Of a DNA stretch of 64,000 nt, positions 9,279-18,404 are shown piece after piece. Where the stretch lies: positions 62,001-126,000 of the forward strand of contig NZ_JAKIKW010000004.1 of assembly GCF_023283945.1 (NCBI RefSeq), read 5' to 3'. The stretch is from Shewanella gelidimarina (GTDB lineage Bacteria; Pseudomonadota; Gammaproteobacteria; Enterobacterales; Shewanellaceae). The stretch's first letter is position 1; each line of letters begins with the position of its first letter. A program made the translations under genes and the position numbers. Below the pieces are notes generated by a model. That model was given only the letters and a program-made list of their open reading frames with translations, made no database searches and was not told where the DNA came from.

Positions 9279-9451
9279 AAGTGATTGATTAAACGATTGG
9301 TCCCTCATTATTGATAATGGTAATGAGGTTGGCCTGAATCTAGTTAGAATTAATACTTTTGCTACATTGAGGAGTGAGTTGTTGTACGCTTAACTGACGG
9401 GAACGTTGTTCCCCTCATCCCGTTGGTTCTTCGACATTTTTTATCCTATAG

Positions 9452-9491
9452 CCTCTATTTATCTGATCAAACGATAAGTAGAGGATTTTTT
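9452..9491. terminator. Terminator between the convergent molybdoenzyme and lysR genes
   Basis: A 12-bp stem (CCTCTATTTATC with GATAAGTAGAGG, one G-T pair) and a 9-nt loop are followed by ATTTTTTAT. On the other strand the stem is followed by only a short T-rich stretch, so it mainly serves the plus-strand operon. A second hairpin without a T-tract lies at 9303-9328. Confidence 0.75.
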
Positions 9492-9512
9492 ATGCCGCTA
9501 GCATTTGCCGGC

Positions 9513-10475
9513 TTAAGACTTCAGTGCCAGATACCATTCGTCTCTAATGTTGTTAAACAACTGCTGCTTGAGCCAGTGGTGAGTCGCTGACTGATTTATT
9601 TCGGAGTAAATTAGATAGTTTCCTACTCTGCGTCCTACGTTGATCATATCAAGCAATTGTTCGGTCAGTTCTTGGGGGAGCGTACAAGTTTGTATATCTG
9701 AAATTAAGTCATAGTACTCTCGGGTAAAGACATTACAGCTCAACGAAATTGAATTGGTATCGATAATGTGACGACTCAGAGCGGCGATATTATCAGTCGC
9801 ACCAACTATTTGAAGGCTCTTTCCCTGTTTTTTTGCTATCTGTTCCAGTATTGGAGAGCAGAGGTCATTAAAATTATCTAACGCAAAATATCCATATTTA
9901 CACAGGTTATCGACAGTAAGTTCATCATCAAATACAGGATGACCAGTCTTGGCGATTAAAAACAGCTCCTCAGTCGGGGAGAGCATTTCACTGATGATTT
10001 TATGATCTTTAAAATTTTCGTATACCACGGCAAAATCGATTTCACCTTGTTCGATGGCCCGGCTGCAGTCACTGGATAAGGTTCTTATCTCGAATGTTAA
10101 ATTTGGAGCCCGTGGTAACACAAATTCATTGACGACTTTATTTATGACGTAGGTAAATTCGTTGTAGGCATAGATCTTAAAATGCCCTTTAGCGGTTAGC
10201 GGATTAAATTGAGTATGGTTGTGCTTGAGAACCTGATAACCATGTAGTAGCTGTTTAACGCAGGGTAAAACCTGTATCGCTTTATCGGTTAATACAAAAC
10301 CTTGGGCTCGACGAATAAACAATACGTCTTTAAAGATGTCCCTTAATATACCGAGATGCCGACTTACCGACGAAATACTCATGCCTAATTCGTTGGCGAC
10401 TAAGCCTGCATTCAAATGCCGGCTGACGGATTCGAATACAATTAAAGAGTGATAATCTAGCCGTTCAATATTCAT
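9513..10475 (-). CDS. LysR-family transcriptional regulator of the respiratory island
   Basis: A 320-aa protein with an N-terminal winged helix-turn-helix (residues about 4-63, including ANELGMSISSVSRHLGIL), a linker helix and a periplasmic-binding-like effector domain (about 92-300). Its start MNIERLDYHSLIVFESV is typical of LysR. It lies tail to tail with the molybdoenzyme operon, inside the direct-repeat borders, and so may control that operon. LysR genes usually act on a divergent neighbour, and none exists here, so the target is inference. Most known tetrathionate loci use a TtrRS sensor pair instead. Confidence 0.85.
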   Translation of the reverse strand: MNIERLDYHSLIVFESVSRHLNAGLVANELGMSISSVSRHLGILRDIFKDVLFIRRAQGFVLTDKAIQVLPCVKQLLHGYQVLKHNHTQFNPLTAKGHFKIYAYNEFTYVINKVVNEFVLPRAPNLTFEIRTLSSDCSRAIEQGEIDFAVVYENFKDHKIISEMLSPTEELFLIAKTGHPVFDDELTVDNLCKYGYFALDNFNDLCSPILEQIAKKQGKSLQIVGATDNIAALSRHIIDTNSISLSCNVFTREYYDLISDIQTCTLPQELTEQLLDMINVGRRVGNYLIYSEINQSATHHWLKQQLFNNIRDEWYLALKS

Positions 10476-10715
10476 GTTTGATACAAAGTAGTCCCTTTGT
10501 TATTTATTATCATATGATTCGGGTGGCGGCAAACATGGACTGTCAAATTTGAGCTATAGCTGGGTTTTTAGGACTTTGGATCAATTATATGATGCTTTCT
10601 GATAGGGAATGATGATCTAGACAACTCGTATACACACCAATCAGAATGGGGACTCATGTCGGTGATGATTACATTTTTTGTCATAATCGGACATTCGTCT
10701 CTGATGATAACCATT

Positions 10716-10746
10716 AAAAAAGGCATTCGTGATGAATGCCTTTTTT
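10716..10746. terminator. Terminator of the M50 protease gene
   Basis: A 13-bp perfect stem (AAAAAAGGCATTC with GAATGCCTTTTTT) with a GTGAT loop and T-tracts on both strands. It stands just downstream of the minus-strand gene ending at 10763. An identical hairpin stands at 3047-3077. Confidence 0.9.
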
Positions 10747-10810
10747 GTGAAATAAGTAATGCTTAACTCTTTAGGATCTCTAAAGGTAGCGCAAGCATAT
10801 CGTCACCGCT
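10716..10810 (-). repeat. Right direct repeat (intact M50 gene 3' end plus terminator)
   Basis: Partner of the copy at 3047-3140. This copy is continuous with the intact M50 gene, so it is the functional member. The matching 3'-end codons and terminator of the other copy lie about 7.6 kb away, bracketing the porin, molybdoenzyme operon and lysR gene. Confidence 0.85.
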
Positions 10811-11893
10811 GCCAGCAAAATACCAGATGATGCCAATCAATGCGCCGACAGTGACGAGGTACCACACCGTGGAAAAAATTTGACCGTAGCGATCGAGTGG
10901 TAACAAATGACTTTGGTGCCGCGCTTTCCATTCAAAAACAATTTCAGCACTACCGATAAGCAATAGGAATCCTAATAGGGCTAAGCCTAAGGTGTAACTG
11001 ATATACACACCCACCGCAGCGCCAGCAATACAAGCAACCAATCCCATCACGCTGTTCATTGAAAAGCTGATGCTTTTTAAAATATGCCCACCATCGAGCG
11101 GTAAGATTGGCAGTAAATTAAACAGGTTGAGTAAGGCGTTAAATGCGGCCAATCCAGCGAAGAAGATGTTACCTGTCACCCAGTAGGCAACTAATGCCGC
11201 GATAGACATCAATAGGCCAAAAGTGGGTCCCATTATCGAAATCACCACATCTTGCCAGCGAGTATTAATCTTTTCATCGCTGAGGGCTAAGCCCCCCATA
11301 AAAGGGATAAGGTAGATACCTTTGGTTTTCATACCAAAGTGTTTCATTGCACGAATATGGCCATATTCGTGAAACACCAAGCACGCGATTAACGCGAGTG
11401 CAAACTGCAATGAAAATAACCAAGAGTAGGCAGCAACACTCGCCCCCGCGAGAACAACTTTAATCACCTTGGCGCTTTTGAGCAGTTTGAAACCTAGCGA
11501 CGCTAAGCCAACCATACTAAATTGCTTTTTCTCTGCAATGGCGACTGTCGGTACTTGCTGCTCAATGTCTTTACTGTTGCGTTGGCCGCTATTGATAAGC
11601 TGCTCATTGTGTAGCAGGCGATAATCGATGACAAAAGGCTGCCAGCGCAGATCGGTCTCTAAGGTGATCTTTAGTATTTTCTGTTGCGGTGTTTCAAGCG
11701 TATCAGTTGCGCTCGGCGCTGCAGTGTTCAATTCGAAAGTATGGCTTTTAACGCCTTCATTCTCAGTACTTGCTTGGATCACTGAGACTAAGGTATCGCC
11801 CCAAAAGAGTTGTTGCCAGCCTGCCATTGATCCCTCTAAGCGAAGAGGTTTTCCAAGGCAGTCAATGTTCAATAATTCCACGTCATATCTCAA
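10763..11893 (-). CDS. Site-2-protease-like M50 membrane metallopeptidase
   Basis: A 376-aa membrane protein. After a soluble N-terminal region of about 140 residues, a transmembrane segment carries the zinc motif HEYGH (LVFHEYGHIRAMKHFG). The second metal-ligand motif LLPILPLDGGHI appears about 85 residues later, and further helices run to the C-terminus. Together these are the signatures of the M50/S2P family of intramembrane proteases. The soluble N-terminal region has no recognisable PDZ domain. The frame starts with TTG at 11893 without a visible Shine-Dalgarno sequence, so the start is uncertain. Substrate unknown; not obviously RseP, which is longer and carries PDZ domains. Confidence 0.82.
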   Translation of the reverse strand: MRYDVELLNIDCLGKPLRLEGSMAGWQQLFWGDTLVSVIQASTENEGVKSHTFELNTAAPSATDTLETPQQKILKITLETDLRWQPFVIDYRLLHNEQLINSGQRNSKDIEQQVPTVAIAEKKQFSMVGLASLGFKLLKSAKVIKVVLAGASVAAYSWLFSLQFALALIACLVFHEYGHIRAMKHFGMKTKGIYLIPFMGGLALSDEKINTRWQDVVISIMGPTFGLLMSIAALVAYWVTGNIFFAGLAAFNALLNLFNLLPILPLDGGHILKSISFSMNSVMGLVACIAGAAVGVYISYTLGLALLGFLLLIGSAEIVFEWKARHQSHLLPLDRYGQIFSTVWYLVTVGALIGIIWYFAGSGDDMLALPLEILKS

Positions 11894-11930
11894 CGATTTA
11901 AAGTAACGTTATTATGCCGTCAAATAGGGT

Positions 11931-12212
11931 TATACCCAAGCTACTTCAACATGCTCGTTTCAGAGATCCCGAAGTGCAAGGCGAGAAGCAACATTTTGCT
12001 GCGTTCTCTATTGATAAGAAATAAATATTGAGTTCTGATGACATGGATGCAAATGGTGGAGCGAAGCATGACTGAATGGTCTATTTTGTTCCATACAAAA
12101 TAAGACATTTCCACCTTCCTTGGCGGTCAGATTCAGAAAGTAGAATAACGCAACCGACCTTGAACTCTGTCACTTTTCGACATGCTGCATCCGAGGTCGT
12201 TCAGGTATATAG
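11931..12212. repeat. Probable interspersed repeat with degenerate terminal inverted repeats
   Basis: A non-coding element of about 280 bp filling the gap between two minus-strand genes. The left end reads TATACCCAAGCTACTTCAAC. The right end, read on the other strand, starts TATACCTGAACGACCTCGGA, sharing TATACC and scattered positions beyond. The left-end sequence resembles a repeat I recall as frequent in marine gammaproteobacterial genomes. There is no second copy in this window, so the repeat status is not demonstrated here. Confidence 0.45.
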
Positions 12213-12243
12213 ACAATGGATCCTAGTTTTACTTTGCAGTTAG

Positions 12244-13914
12244 TTACTTTTTAAGGCTGTAGTCGAAGTTAATCTCTTGATTGTTATTGGTGATGCTACA
12301 AGGACCATGCTCTCGCTGAGTACGGTTAAATGCGCCGCCAATATGGATCTCAATATTAGCAAAAACATGTTTTAAGGCATCAACTCTATAGTTTTTATAG
12401 TAACCCGCTATCTCTTGCTGAATGGTTTCAAATTCAGCTTGCTCTTGCAGTTTAGTACTGGCAATTCGACGTTTTTCCTCAAGCATCACTTTGACTTGTT
12501 CTACCATCATTTCATCGTCTTGCCACTGAGCTTTGGGTGGCAGATTTCCGAGTTGGCCTTCAATGTTTGAAATGGCCACCATCATGGAGCTAATACTGTC
12601 TTTAAGTTGTACTAAATCTTGCTTGAACTCACTGATATTCATAGCACAGAATATTTCTGTCTTAGTCCCCGCAGTAGCACCAATAGCGACCACTTTTAAG
12701 CCTTTATCAACCTCAACTTTTCCGCCGACTAAATCGCCACGGCGGCCGCTACTATCGCAGACTGTTAGCTGTTGTTTAGTTTTAGCATGGCTGTGAAGTA
12801 ATTGCTTAGTGACCAAGATATTACCCATAGCTTCAAGCGTTGAATATTGCACAAACTGAGCGCTGATCTGACCTTGTGCTTTTAGAGTCGTGGAGAGTGC
12901 GCCCTCTTTTAATTGCCGGCCTATAACGCCTTTGCTAACGGTAATATCACCTTGGGCAATGAGGGTTGCTGAGTCGACAAATCCCATAACGGTGATATCG
13001 CCTGAACTTTTTACCACCATGCCTTCGCCAACGTCGCCAGTGATCAATACGCTGCCTTTAAAGTCGACATGTCCGTAGCCGACATTAACATCTTTTATTT
13101 GTAATACATCATCAACCTGCATCCCCTGTTTGTTTTCCACGGGTTGTCCTGCGGCTGCAGCGATTAATAAGTTGGCATTGTTATCGCAAAATTTGGTGCC
13201 ATTGCCAGCAACGAGTTTGAGATCTTTGCCGGGTTTGGCAAGCAGCTTATTACCACAAACATTGTAACCATCGACGCCTGTTGTGGCAGGGTGTTTCAAT
13301 ATGAGTGCATTGCCTGGTTTTACCGTGATCACAGCCCCCAGATTACGCATATCGACACTGCCGTCGCTATTCTCTTGGGGTTGCAATAGGCGTTCTCGGG
13401 CGAGTAGTACTTTTCGCTCTAAACGGGCTGACTGTCCTTGTACTGCAGTGCGGCCTTGGGCAATGATATTGTTACATTGCTCACCCGGTTGTAGTGATGA
13501 AAATTGGGTTAATGAGAGATCGATTTTTGGCTTGCTAAGGCCGAGCTTTATTTGCTGTAACTTTAAGTTTTGCAAAATATCTTTGAGGGTGACGTCTTGA
13601 CCGCCGTAGGCTGCGGTTAAGGTCATTGATGCTTGCATCTTGTCTTCTGAGAGCTCAAAACTAATGCTGGCATCACGGCGCTGTGCAATGGCAAAAAATA
13701 GCTCATGCTGGCCATCATCTTGGCTACAAAGTTGATTGACTTGAATAACGGCTTTGCTGATGATCTCTTTTAGCGGTAATAGATTGGAAAAACCAGGCAG
13801 CGCTAGCAGTCCCATCAAGTCCGTTTCAGTAATAGGACCATGGGTGTTAGGGATCAACTTTAATTCGGCCTTTTCACCGTCTGCGCTTAATTCTATGAGC
13901 TCTGGGTGCAGCAT
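12244..13914 (-). CDS. DUF342 / flagellar-assembly-protein-A family protein
   Basis: A 556-aa protein of the DUF342 family (also called FapA for flagellar assembly protein A, not related to the Fap amyloid below). A variable N-terminal half of about 190 residues is followed by a long glycine-rich beta-helix-like region (about 190-400) with repeated short motifs such as GDVGEGMVVKSSGDITV and GKVEVDKGLKVVAIGA, then a coiled-coil stretch (about 425-500) and a short polar end. An AGGG ribosome site precedes the ATG. Some Vibrio members affect flagellar or polar placement, but the Shewanella role is not known to me. No flagellar genes adjoin it. Confidence 0.8.
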   Translation of the reverse strand: MLHPELIELSADGEKAELKLIPNTHGPITETDLMGLLALPGFSNLLPLKEIISKAVIQVNQLCSQDDGQHELFFAIAQRRDASISFELSEDKMQASMTLTAAYGGQDVTLKDILQNLKLQQIKLGLSKPKIDLSLTQFSSLQPGEQCNNIIAQGRTAVQGQSARLERKVLLARERLLQPQENSDGSVDMRNLGAVITVKPGNALILKHPATTGVDGYNVCGNKLLAKPGKDLKLVAGNGTKFCDNNANLLIAAAAGQPVENKQGMQVDDVLQIKDVNVGYGHVDFKGSVLITGDVGEGMVVKSSGDITVMGFVDSATLIAQGDITVSKGVIGRQLKEGALSTTLKAQGQISAQFVQYSTLEAMGNILVTKQLLHSHAKTKQQLTVCDSSGRRGDLVGGKVEVDKGLKVVAIGATAGTKTEIFCAMNISEFKQDLVQLKDSISSMMVAISNIEGQLGNLPPKAQWQDDEMMVEQVKVMLEEKRRIASTKLQEQAEFETIQQEIAGYYKNYRVDALKHVFANIEIHIGGAFNRTQREHGPCSITNNNQEINFDYSLKK

Positions 13915-14044
13915 GAAGATCCCTATCGTTTATGCATTATTATAAAGAGATTGGGGTCGAGTATAACCATATAACACACAGCCATGAAAGTATAAGGCAT
14001 ATAACCTGAGACTAAACTCACAGCTAAGACGTAACAATGATATT

Positions 14045-14078
14045 GGTATAAATATTCAACGAGTTAAATATTTATACC
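14045..14078. repeat. Perfect 12-bp AT-rich inverted repeat after rsmC
   Basis: GGTATAAATATT and AATATTTATACC face each other across a 10-nt loop just downstream of the minus-strand rsmC gene. No strong T-tract follows on either strand, so it may be a weak terminator or a small repeat. Confidence 0.5.
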
Positions 14079-14096
14079 ATACTTTTATATTTTGTT

Positions 14097-15125
14097 TTAG
14101 CGTTTCAAGTTGGAGTAAATTTTGTACCGGCTATTTTCAGCTCCGACGTTAACGCTACCGAATTTTTCATTTATACAGTCTGAGTAAGGGAGGTGTCGAT
14201 TAGCGACAATATGGAACATTCCACCTTTCGCTAAATTTGCTGCACTGGCTTTAACAAAATCGATGGCTATAGTGGTGAGGCGGTTTAAGCCGTCATGAAA
14301 GGGTGGATTGGAGATAATGCCGTCGTAGCTCTTGGTGGTTTGTGCCATACCGTCAGATGCAAATACTTCAGCTTCAAGCCCGTTGGCCTGCAGGGTGAGC
14401 TCGCAAGATAGCAACGCCATCGCATTGATATCGACACATTCAAGTTTGAGTTTTGGTTGGGCGGTTAATAATGCCGCGGCAATGACGCCTGCACCGCAAC
14501 CAAAATCAAGGACTGTTCCGCGCATATTGGGTAAATTATCGAGTAATAACTTAGTGCCTTCATCGAGTTTTTTCTCACTAAATACACCGACCATATTGCA
14601 AATAGTAATTTCACCTTGAGGTGTTTGCACTGGGTACTTGCTGCACCAGTCTTGTATTTTTATTTCTGGCGCTTCGCGATCGAGTTCACTGGTAAATACA
14701 ATACAGTGGCGAGCGTTATCGGCTTTAAAGGCTTTGTCGAAGTAGTCTGGCAGCAGCTTAGGCAGTGACTTTATTCCACCTTTATTCTCGCCAACCACTA
14801 TTAGTTGCCCTTGTAGTTTAAGATGCTTGGCCGCAAGGTTAAACAAGTAAGGCGCTAATGCTTTGGCTTTAGGGAAATACACAATAACGCTATCAAAGCG
14901 TTCTTGGTTAGGGAGCTGGTGGCCAAAATACAACTGTAGATTAGTCGCTGCATGTGGCTGCATTATAAGGTGATGATGGAAATCTAAGGCTAAAGCGCTC
15001 ACGCTCGAGGCACTGTCTAATAATGCTTTAGGTAGAGTATCGCCTTCATAATTGAGTACTAAAACAGAGTGGCCGTTAACTAAATCACTATTTCTAAGAA
15101 GGGCTTGCGAAGCATTGGTTAGCAT
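14097..15125 (-). CDS. rsmC: 16S rRNA m2G1207 methyltransferase RsmC
   Basis: A 342-aa, two-domain methyltransferase. The N-terminal half is a degenerate methyltransferase fold. The C-terminal half holds the SAM-binding loop [15 protein letters not shown] (near residue 205) and the amino-methyltransferase motif NPPFHDG (near 275), as in RsmC, which methylates N2 of G1207 in 16S rRNA within the 30S subunit. The related enzyme RlmG shares the layout, but the length and the EVFASDGM region fit RsmC better. It stands alone on the minus strand, with no strong ribosome site before the ATG. Confidence 0.9.
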   Translation of the reverse strand: MLTNASQALLRNSDLVNGHSVLVLNYEGDTLPKALLDSASSVSALALDFHHHLIMQPHAATNLQLYFGHQLPNQERFDSVIVYFPKAKALAPYLFNLAAKHLKLQGQLIVVGENKGGIKSLPKLLPDYFDKAFKADNARHCIVFTSELDREAPEIKIQDWCSKYPVQTPQGEITICNMVGVFSEKKLDEGTKLLLDNLPNMRGTVLDFGCGAGVIAAALLTAQPKLKLECVDINAMALLSCELTLQANGLEAEVFASDGMAQTTKSYDGIISNPPFHDGLNRLTTIAIDFVKASAANLAKGGMFHIVANRHLPYSDCINEKFGSVNVGAENSRYKIYSNLKR

Positions 15126-15196
15126 GAGTTTTCAAGGTCTGGTAACAAGTGAGTGTAATTATACCCAAACCACCTAAATATGCACTTTTAACTCGC

Positions 15197-15234
15197 CAAT
15201 AAAAAGCCACCCATCAAACTTTGAGAGGTGGCTT
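15197..15234 (-). terminator. Terminator after the alkaline phosphatase gene
   Basis: On the minus strand AAGCCACC and GGTGGCTT form an 8-bp stem followed by TTTATTGG (a run of five T counting the stem end), about 35 bp past the stop codon of the phosphatase gene. Confidence 0.7.
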
Positions 15235-15268
15235 AAGTATATCGACAACCTGAGTATATCGACGAACA

Positions 15269-16573
15269 TCAGTTAACTTTCGGCAATAAGCTCATCATTT
15301 TTTCAGCAATGTGGGTATTGTCTTGATTACCTTTGAATAGATCTGCAGCAGGACCCATCGCAAAGACTTGGACGTCAACACCAGTATGACCGCTCGTTGT
15401 CCAACCGGTGTAACTGCGAGTATCAATGATTTTTTTCAGGGCGACTTCCAATGTACTTTTTCCCTGCATACGAGCATTTGTTAGTTGCTGTAACTCAGTG
15501 CTATTGACGTCGAATCCAAGCTGTTGGTTCACACCAGCTTGCCAATCGTCAGCGGCAATAGCGTGTGTGGCAATGCTAGCAGGGCTCGCGCTTATGCCTT
15601 TTAGCAGCTTGGTGTCCCACTGATATTCGCCGTTCGCGCCAATAGATAAGCCGCCAGTATTATGATCTGCTGTGACCACTAATAACGTATCTGGGTGTTG
15701 GCGAATATACTGTTCGACCACTTCAATGGCATTGGCAAAACCTTGCATTTCAGCCATTGCGGTGGCGATATCATTGTTGTGTCCAGCCCAGTCAATCAAG
15801 CTGCCCTCAACCAGTAACACAAAGCCTTTTTCATTTTGAGAAAGCAGATCCAATGATTTTTGGGTTAGCTTGCTCAAAGTATTGGCATCAGTATCATCAA
15901 TCACCCAAGGCAGCTGCACTTCAGCAAAGAGCCCGAGTACTTTAGGCTGAGTAATACTGTCGAGCTGCGCTAATTCAGTAATGTGTTGGTAACCTTTAGC
16001 ACTGAACTGGCTTAAAAGAGCTTCAGAGAAGTACTTTCGTCCACCGCCTAAGATCACGTCAGCATCAGATTTAAGCATATCCGCTGCGATGGCTTCATAA
16101 TTTTTACGGCTTTCGTTATGCGTTAAAAAGGCGGCGGGAGTTGCATGGTTCACTTGAGCCGTCACTGCTACGCCGGTAGACATACCGCGCGCTTTAGCCA
16201 TCTGCATGATGGTAGTTAAAGGGCGTTTATTGATGTCGACAGCGATTGCGCCATTGTAGCTTTTAAAGCCGGTGGCAAGTGCCGTTGCAGATGCCGCTGA
16301 GTCGGTGACATAGCCGCTCTCTCTGGCGGGGTAAGTTGACGCCATACCCACAAGTAAGCGGTCAAACACCGTCTGCTCAATCTCTTCGGTATCAGGGTTG
16401 TCCTGAAAATAACGATAGGCGCTAGTATAAGCAGGGCCCATGCCGTCGCCGACCATGATAATCATGTTTTTAGGGCGCGATGGCGCCTGATGCATATCGA
16501 TATTCGCAGTCGCATACAGTGGCAAAACGGCAAGGGCACTAAGGACCCAAGTAAAGGTGTTTCTAAAAGTCAT
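15269..16573 (-). CDS. Secreted alkaline phosphatase (PhoA superfamily)
   Basis: A 434-aa periplasmic or secreted phosphomonoesterase. A signal peptide (about 1-23) is followed by the metal-binding motif MVGDGMG, the nucleophile motif YVTDSAASATAL (Ser after TD), the metal ligands TADHNTGG and the late HTGVDV motif, all hallmarks of PhoA-type enzymes using Zn/Mg to hydrolyse phosphate esters. An AAGGA ribosome site lies 8 nt before the ATG. The gene begins 18 bp after the gshB stop codon and may be read through from the sprT-endA-rsmE-gshB cluster as well as from its own promoter. No Pho box could be recognised in that short gap. Confidence 0.92.
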   Translation of the reverse strand: MTFRNTFTWVLSALAVLPLYATANIDMHQAPSRPKNMIIMVGDGMGPAYTSAYRYFQDNPDTEEIEQTVFDRLLVGMASTYPARESGYVTDSAASATALATGFKSYNGAIAVDINKRPLTTIMQMAKARGMSTGVAVTAQVNHATPAAFLTHNESRKNYEAIAADMLKSDADVILGGGRKYFSEALLSQFSAKGYQHITELAQLDSITQPKVLGLFAEVQLPWVIDDTDANTLSKLTQKSLDLLSQNEKGFVLLVEGSLIDWAGHNNDIATAMAEMQGFANAIEVVEQYIRQHPDTLLVVTADHNTGGLSIGANGEYQWDTKLLKGISASPASIATHAIAADDWQAGVNQQLGFDVNSTELQQLTNARMQGKSTLEVALKKIIDTRSYTGWTTSGHTGVDVQVFAMGPAADLFKGNQDNTHIAEKMMSLLPKVN

Positions 16574-16591
16574 ACCGAGTCCTTGAACTGA

Positions 16592-17539
16592 TTATTTGTT
16601 GATTCTAGCTTCAATCGAATCCATCAACATGCCGGTGATATCGACATCAAAAGCCGCTTCAATCTCTTTAATACAGGTTGGGCTAGTGACATTTATCTCT
16701 GTAAGCTTATCGCCGATAACGTCAAGCCCAACAAAGATAAGGCCGCGCTTTTTGAGTTCAGGGCCAATAGTGCGTGCAATATGCCAATCAGATTCAGATA
16801 GTGGCTGCGCGACGCCGCGACCGCCAGCGGCTAGATTGCCACGAGTTTCGCCTTTTTGAGGAATGCGTGCTAATGAGTAAGGTACTGGCTCACCATCTAC
16901 CACCAAAATACGTTTGTCACCGGCGGTAATGTCTGGAATGAATGCTTGTACCATTGCATATTGTTGACCTTCGTGGGTCAGGGTTTCGATAATGACACCT
17001 AAGTTTGGATCATCCTTTTTAACTCTGAAAATAGAGCTGCCACCCATGCCGTCGAGCGGTTTAAGAATGATGTCGCCTTTCTCTTTATGGAAAGCACGAA
17101 TGCGCTGCTCATCACGAGTGACGATTGTTTCAGGAGTAAATTCAGAGAACCAAGCGGTAAATAGTTTCTCATTTGCATCGCGTAAACTTTGCGGCTTATT
17201 GACGATAAGCACACCTTGTTCTTCAGCGCGTTCTAGCATATAAGTCGCATAAATGAACTCAGTATCAAACGGCGGATCCTTACGCATTAAAATAACGTCG
17301 AGATCGGCCAGTGGTGTATCAATAGCATCTTCTAATTGATAAAAGTCCTGTGGGTCTTCTTTTACCGTGAGTGCACGCATGGTTGCCATTGCTTGACCAT
17401 TAACCATGGCTAAGTCGTTCATCTCCATGTAAAACAGCTGATAACCACGGGACTGTGCTGCCATTAACATGGCGAAGCTTGAATCTTTCTTGATGTTTAT
17501 TTCGCTGATGGGATCCATCACGATACCGAGTTTTATCAT
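16592..17539 (-). CDS. gshB: Glutathione synthetase
   Basis: A 315-aa ATP-grasp ligase that joins gamma-glutamylcysteine and glycine. It begins MIKLGIVMDPISEINIKKDS, and carries the glycine-rich loop KPLDGMGGSSIFRV and the C-terminal GLDVIGDKLTEINVTSPTC, closely matching E. coli GshB (316 aa). An AAGGAA ribosome site precedes the ATG. It follows rsmE, endA and sprT in the same order as in E. coli, a conserved neighbourhood. Confidence 0.97.
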   Translation of the reverse strand: MIKLGIVMDPISEINIKKDSSFAMLMAAQSRGYQLFYMEMNDLAMVNGQAMATMRALTVKEDPQDFYQLEDAIDTPLADLDVILMRKDPPFDTEFIYATYMLERAEEQGVLIVNKPQSLRDANEKLFTAWFSEFTPETIVTRDEQRIRAFHKEKGDIILKPLDGMGGSSIFRVKKDDPNLGVIIETLTHEGQQYAMVQAFIPDITAGDKRILVVDGEPVPYSLARIPQKGETRGNLAAGGRGVAQPLSESDWHIARTIGPELKKRGLIFVGLDVIGDKLTEINVTSPTCIKEIEAAFDVDITGMLMDSIEARINK

Positions 17540-17658
17540 GGAGCGTGTTCCTTATTCTGTGTTCGTTTTTGCTGCTAACATGAAGCCTGACCCGTATTTT
17601 TATAGTCAAACGCCATTAAACATATGCAGTGTTGATTGAGATGTCGCGACAGCTAATA

Positions 17659-18390
17659 TTAACCAATATCGCCAAATTTTAGCTGCAAGGCACTTATTGT
17701 CGTGAGCGCTGCGGTTTCGGTGCGTAATACTCTTGGTCCGAGCAGGACATCGGTAAACTTGTGTGTTTCCGTCATGCTAATTTCAGTTGCAGATAAGCCG
17801 CCTTCAGGACCAATAACCAGTCTGACTTTATTGTTGGGCAGGCTTAAACCGTTAACACCATGAGACGCTCTAGGATGCAGATTCAGTTTAAGCGACGTTG
17901 TCTCTTCTGCACACCAGTCGATGAGCTGCATGGCTGGGCGAACTTCTGGGATGACACTTCGACCAGATTGCTCACATGCGCTAACCACAATTTTTTGCCA
18001 CTGTTGGATTTTTTTCTCTAAACGTTCACCGCTCAGCTTCACCCCACAGCGTTCTGAAAATAATGGGGTAATAGTATTCACGCCAAGTTCGACCGATTTC
18101 TGAATGGTAAAATCCATTCTGTCACCGCGAGAGATAACCTGACCTAAATGCAGATGAAGTGGCGATTCACTGTCATTGCTTTCACAAGATAAGACCTTCA
18201 CAGCGACATTTTTCTTACTGGCACTAACGATTTCAGCCAAATAATTATGGCCATCACCGTTGAATAAACAAACTTGCTCACCCGCAGCCATTCTAAGTAC
18301 GCGGCCAACATGCCCAGCAGCTTCTTCGTGAAGTGATACCGTTTGTTCGATTGCCAGTGAAGACGCTTGGTAAATTCTTGGAACTCTCAT
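17659..18390 (-). CDS. rsmE: 16S rRNA m3U1498 methyltransferase RsmE
   Basis: A 243-aa SPOUT-class methyltransferase acting on U1498 of 16S rRNA. It has the N-terminal PUA-like segment (MRVPRIYQ, then [15 protein letters not shown]) and the C-terminal knotted SAM-binding region with [14 protein letters not shown] and [13 protein letters not shown]. Its length matches E. coli RsmE (YggJ). It begins 14 bp after endA, likely in one transcript with endA and gshB. Confidence 0.96.
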   Translation of the reverse strand: MRVPRIYQASSLAIEQTVSLHEEAAGHVGRVLRMAAGEQVCLFNGDGHNYLAEIVSASKKNVAVKVLSCESNDSESPLHLHLGQVISRGDRMDFTIQKSVELGVNTITPLFSERCGVKLSGERLEKKIQQWQKIVVSACEQSGRSVIPEVRPAMQLIDWCAEETTSLKLNLHPRASHGVNGLSLPNNKVRLVIGPEGGLSATEISMTETHKFTDVLLGPRVLRTETAALTTISALQLKFGDIG

Positions 18391-18404
18391 GGTACGGTTT
18401 AGCC

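Noticed and set aside
10703..10716. Second Fur-like box (GATGATAACCATT)
   Set aside because: Two mismatches, located downstream of a gene and next to a terminator; likely chance.
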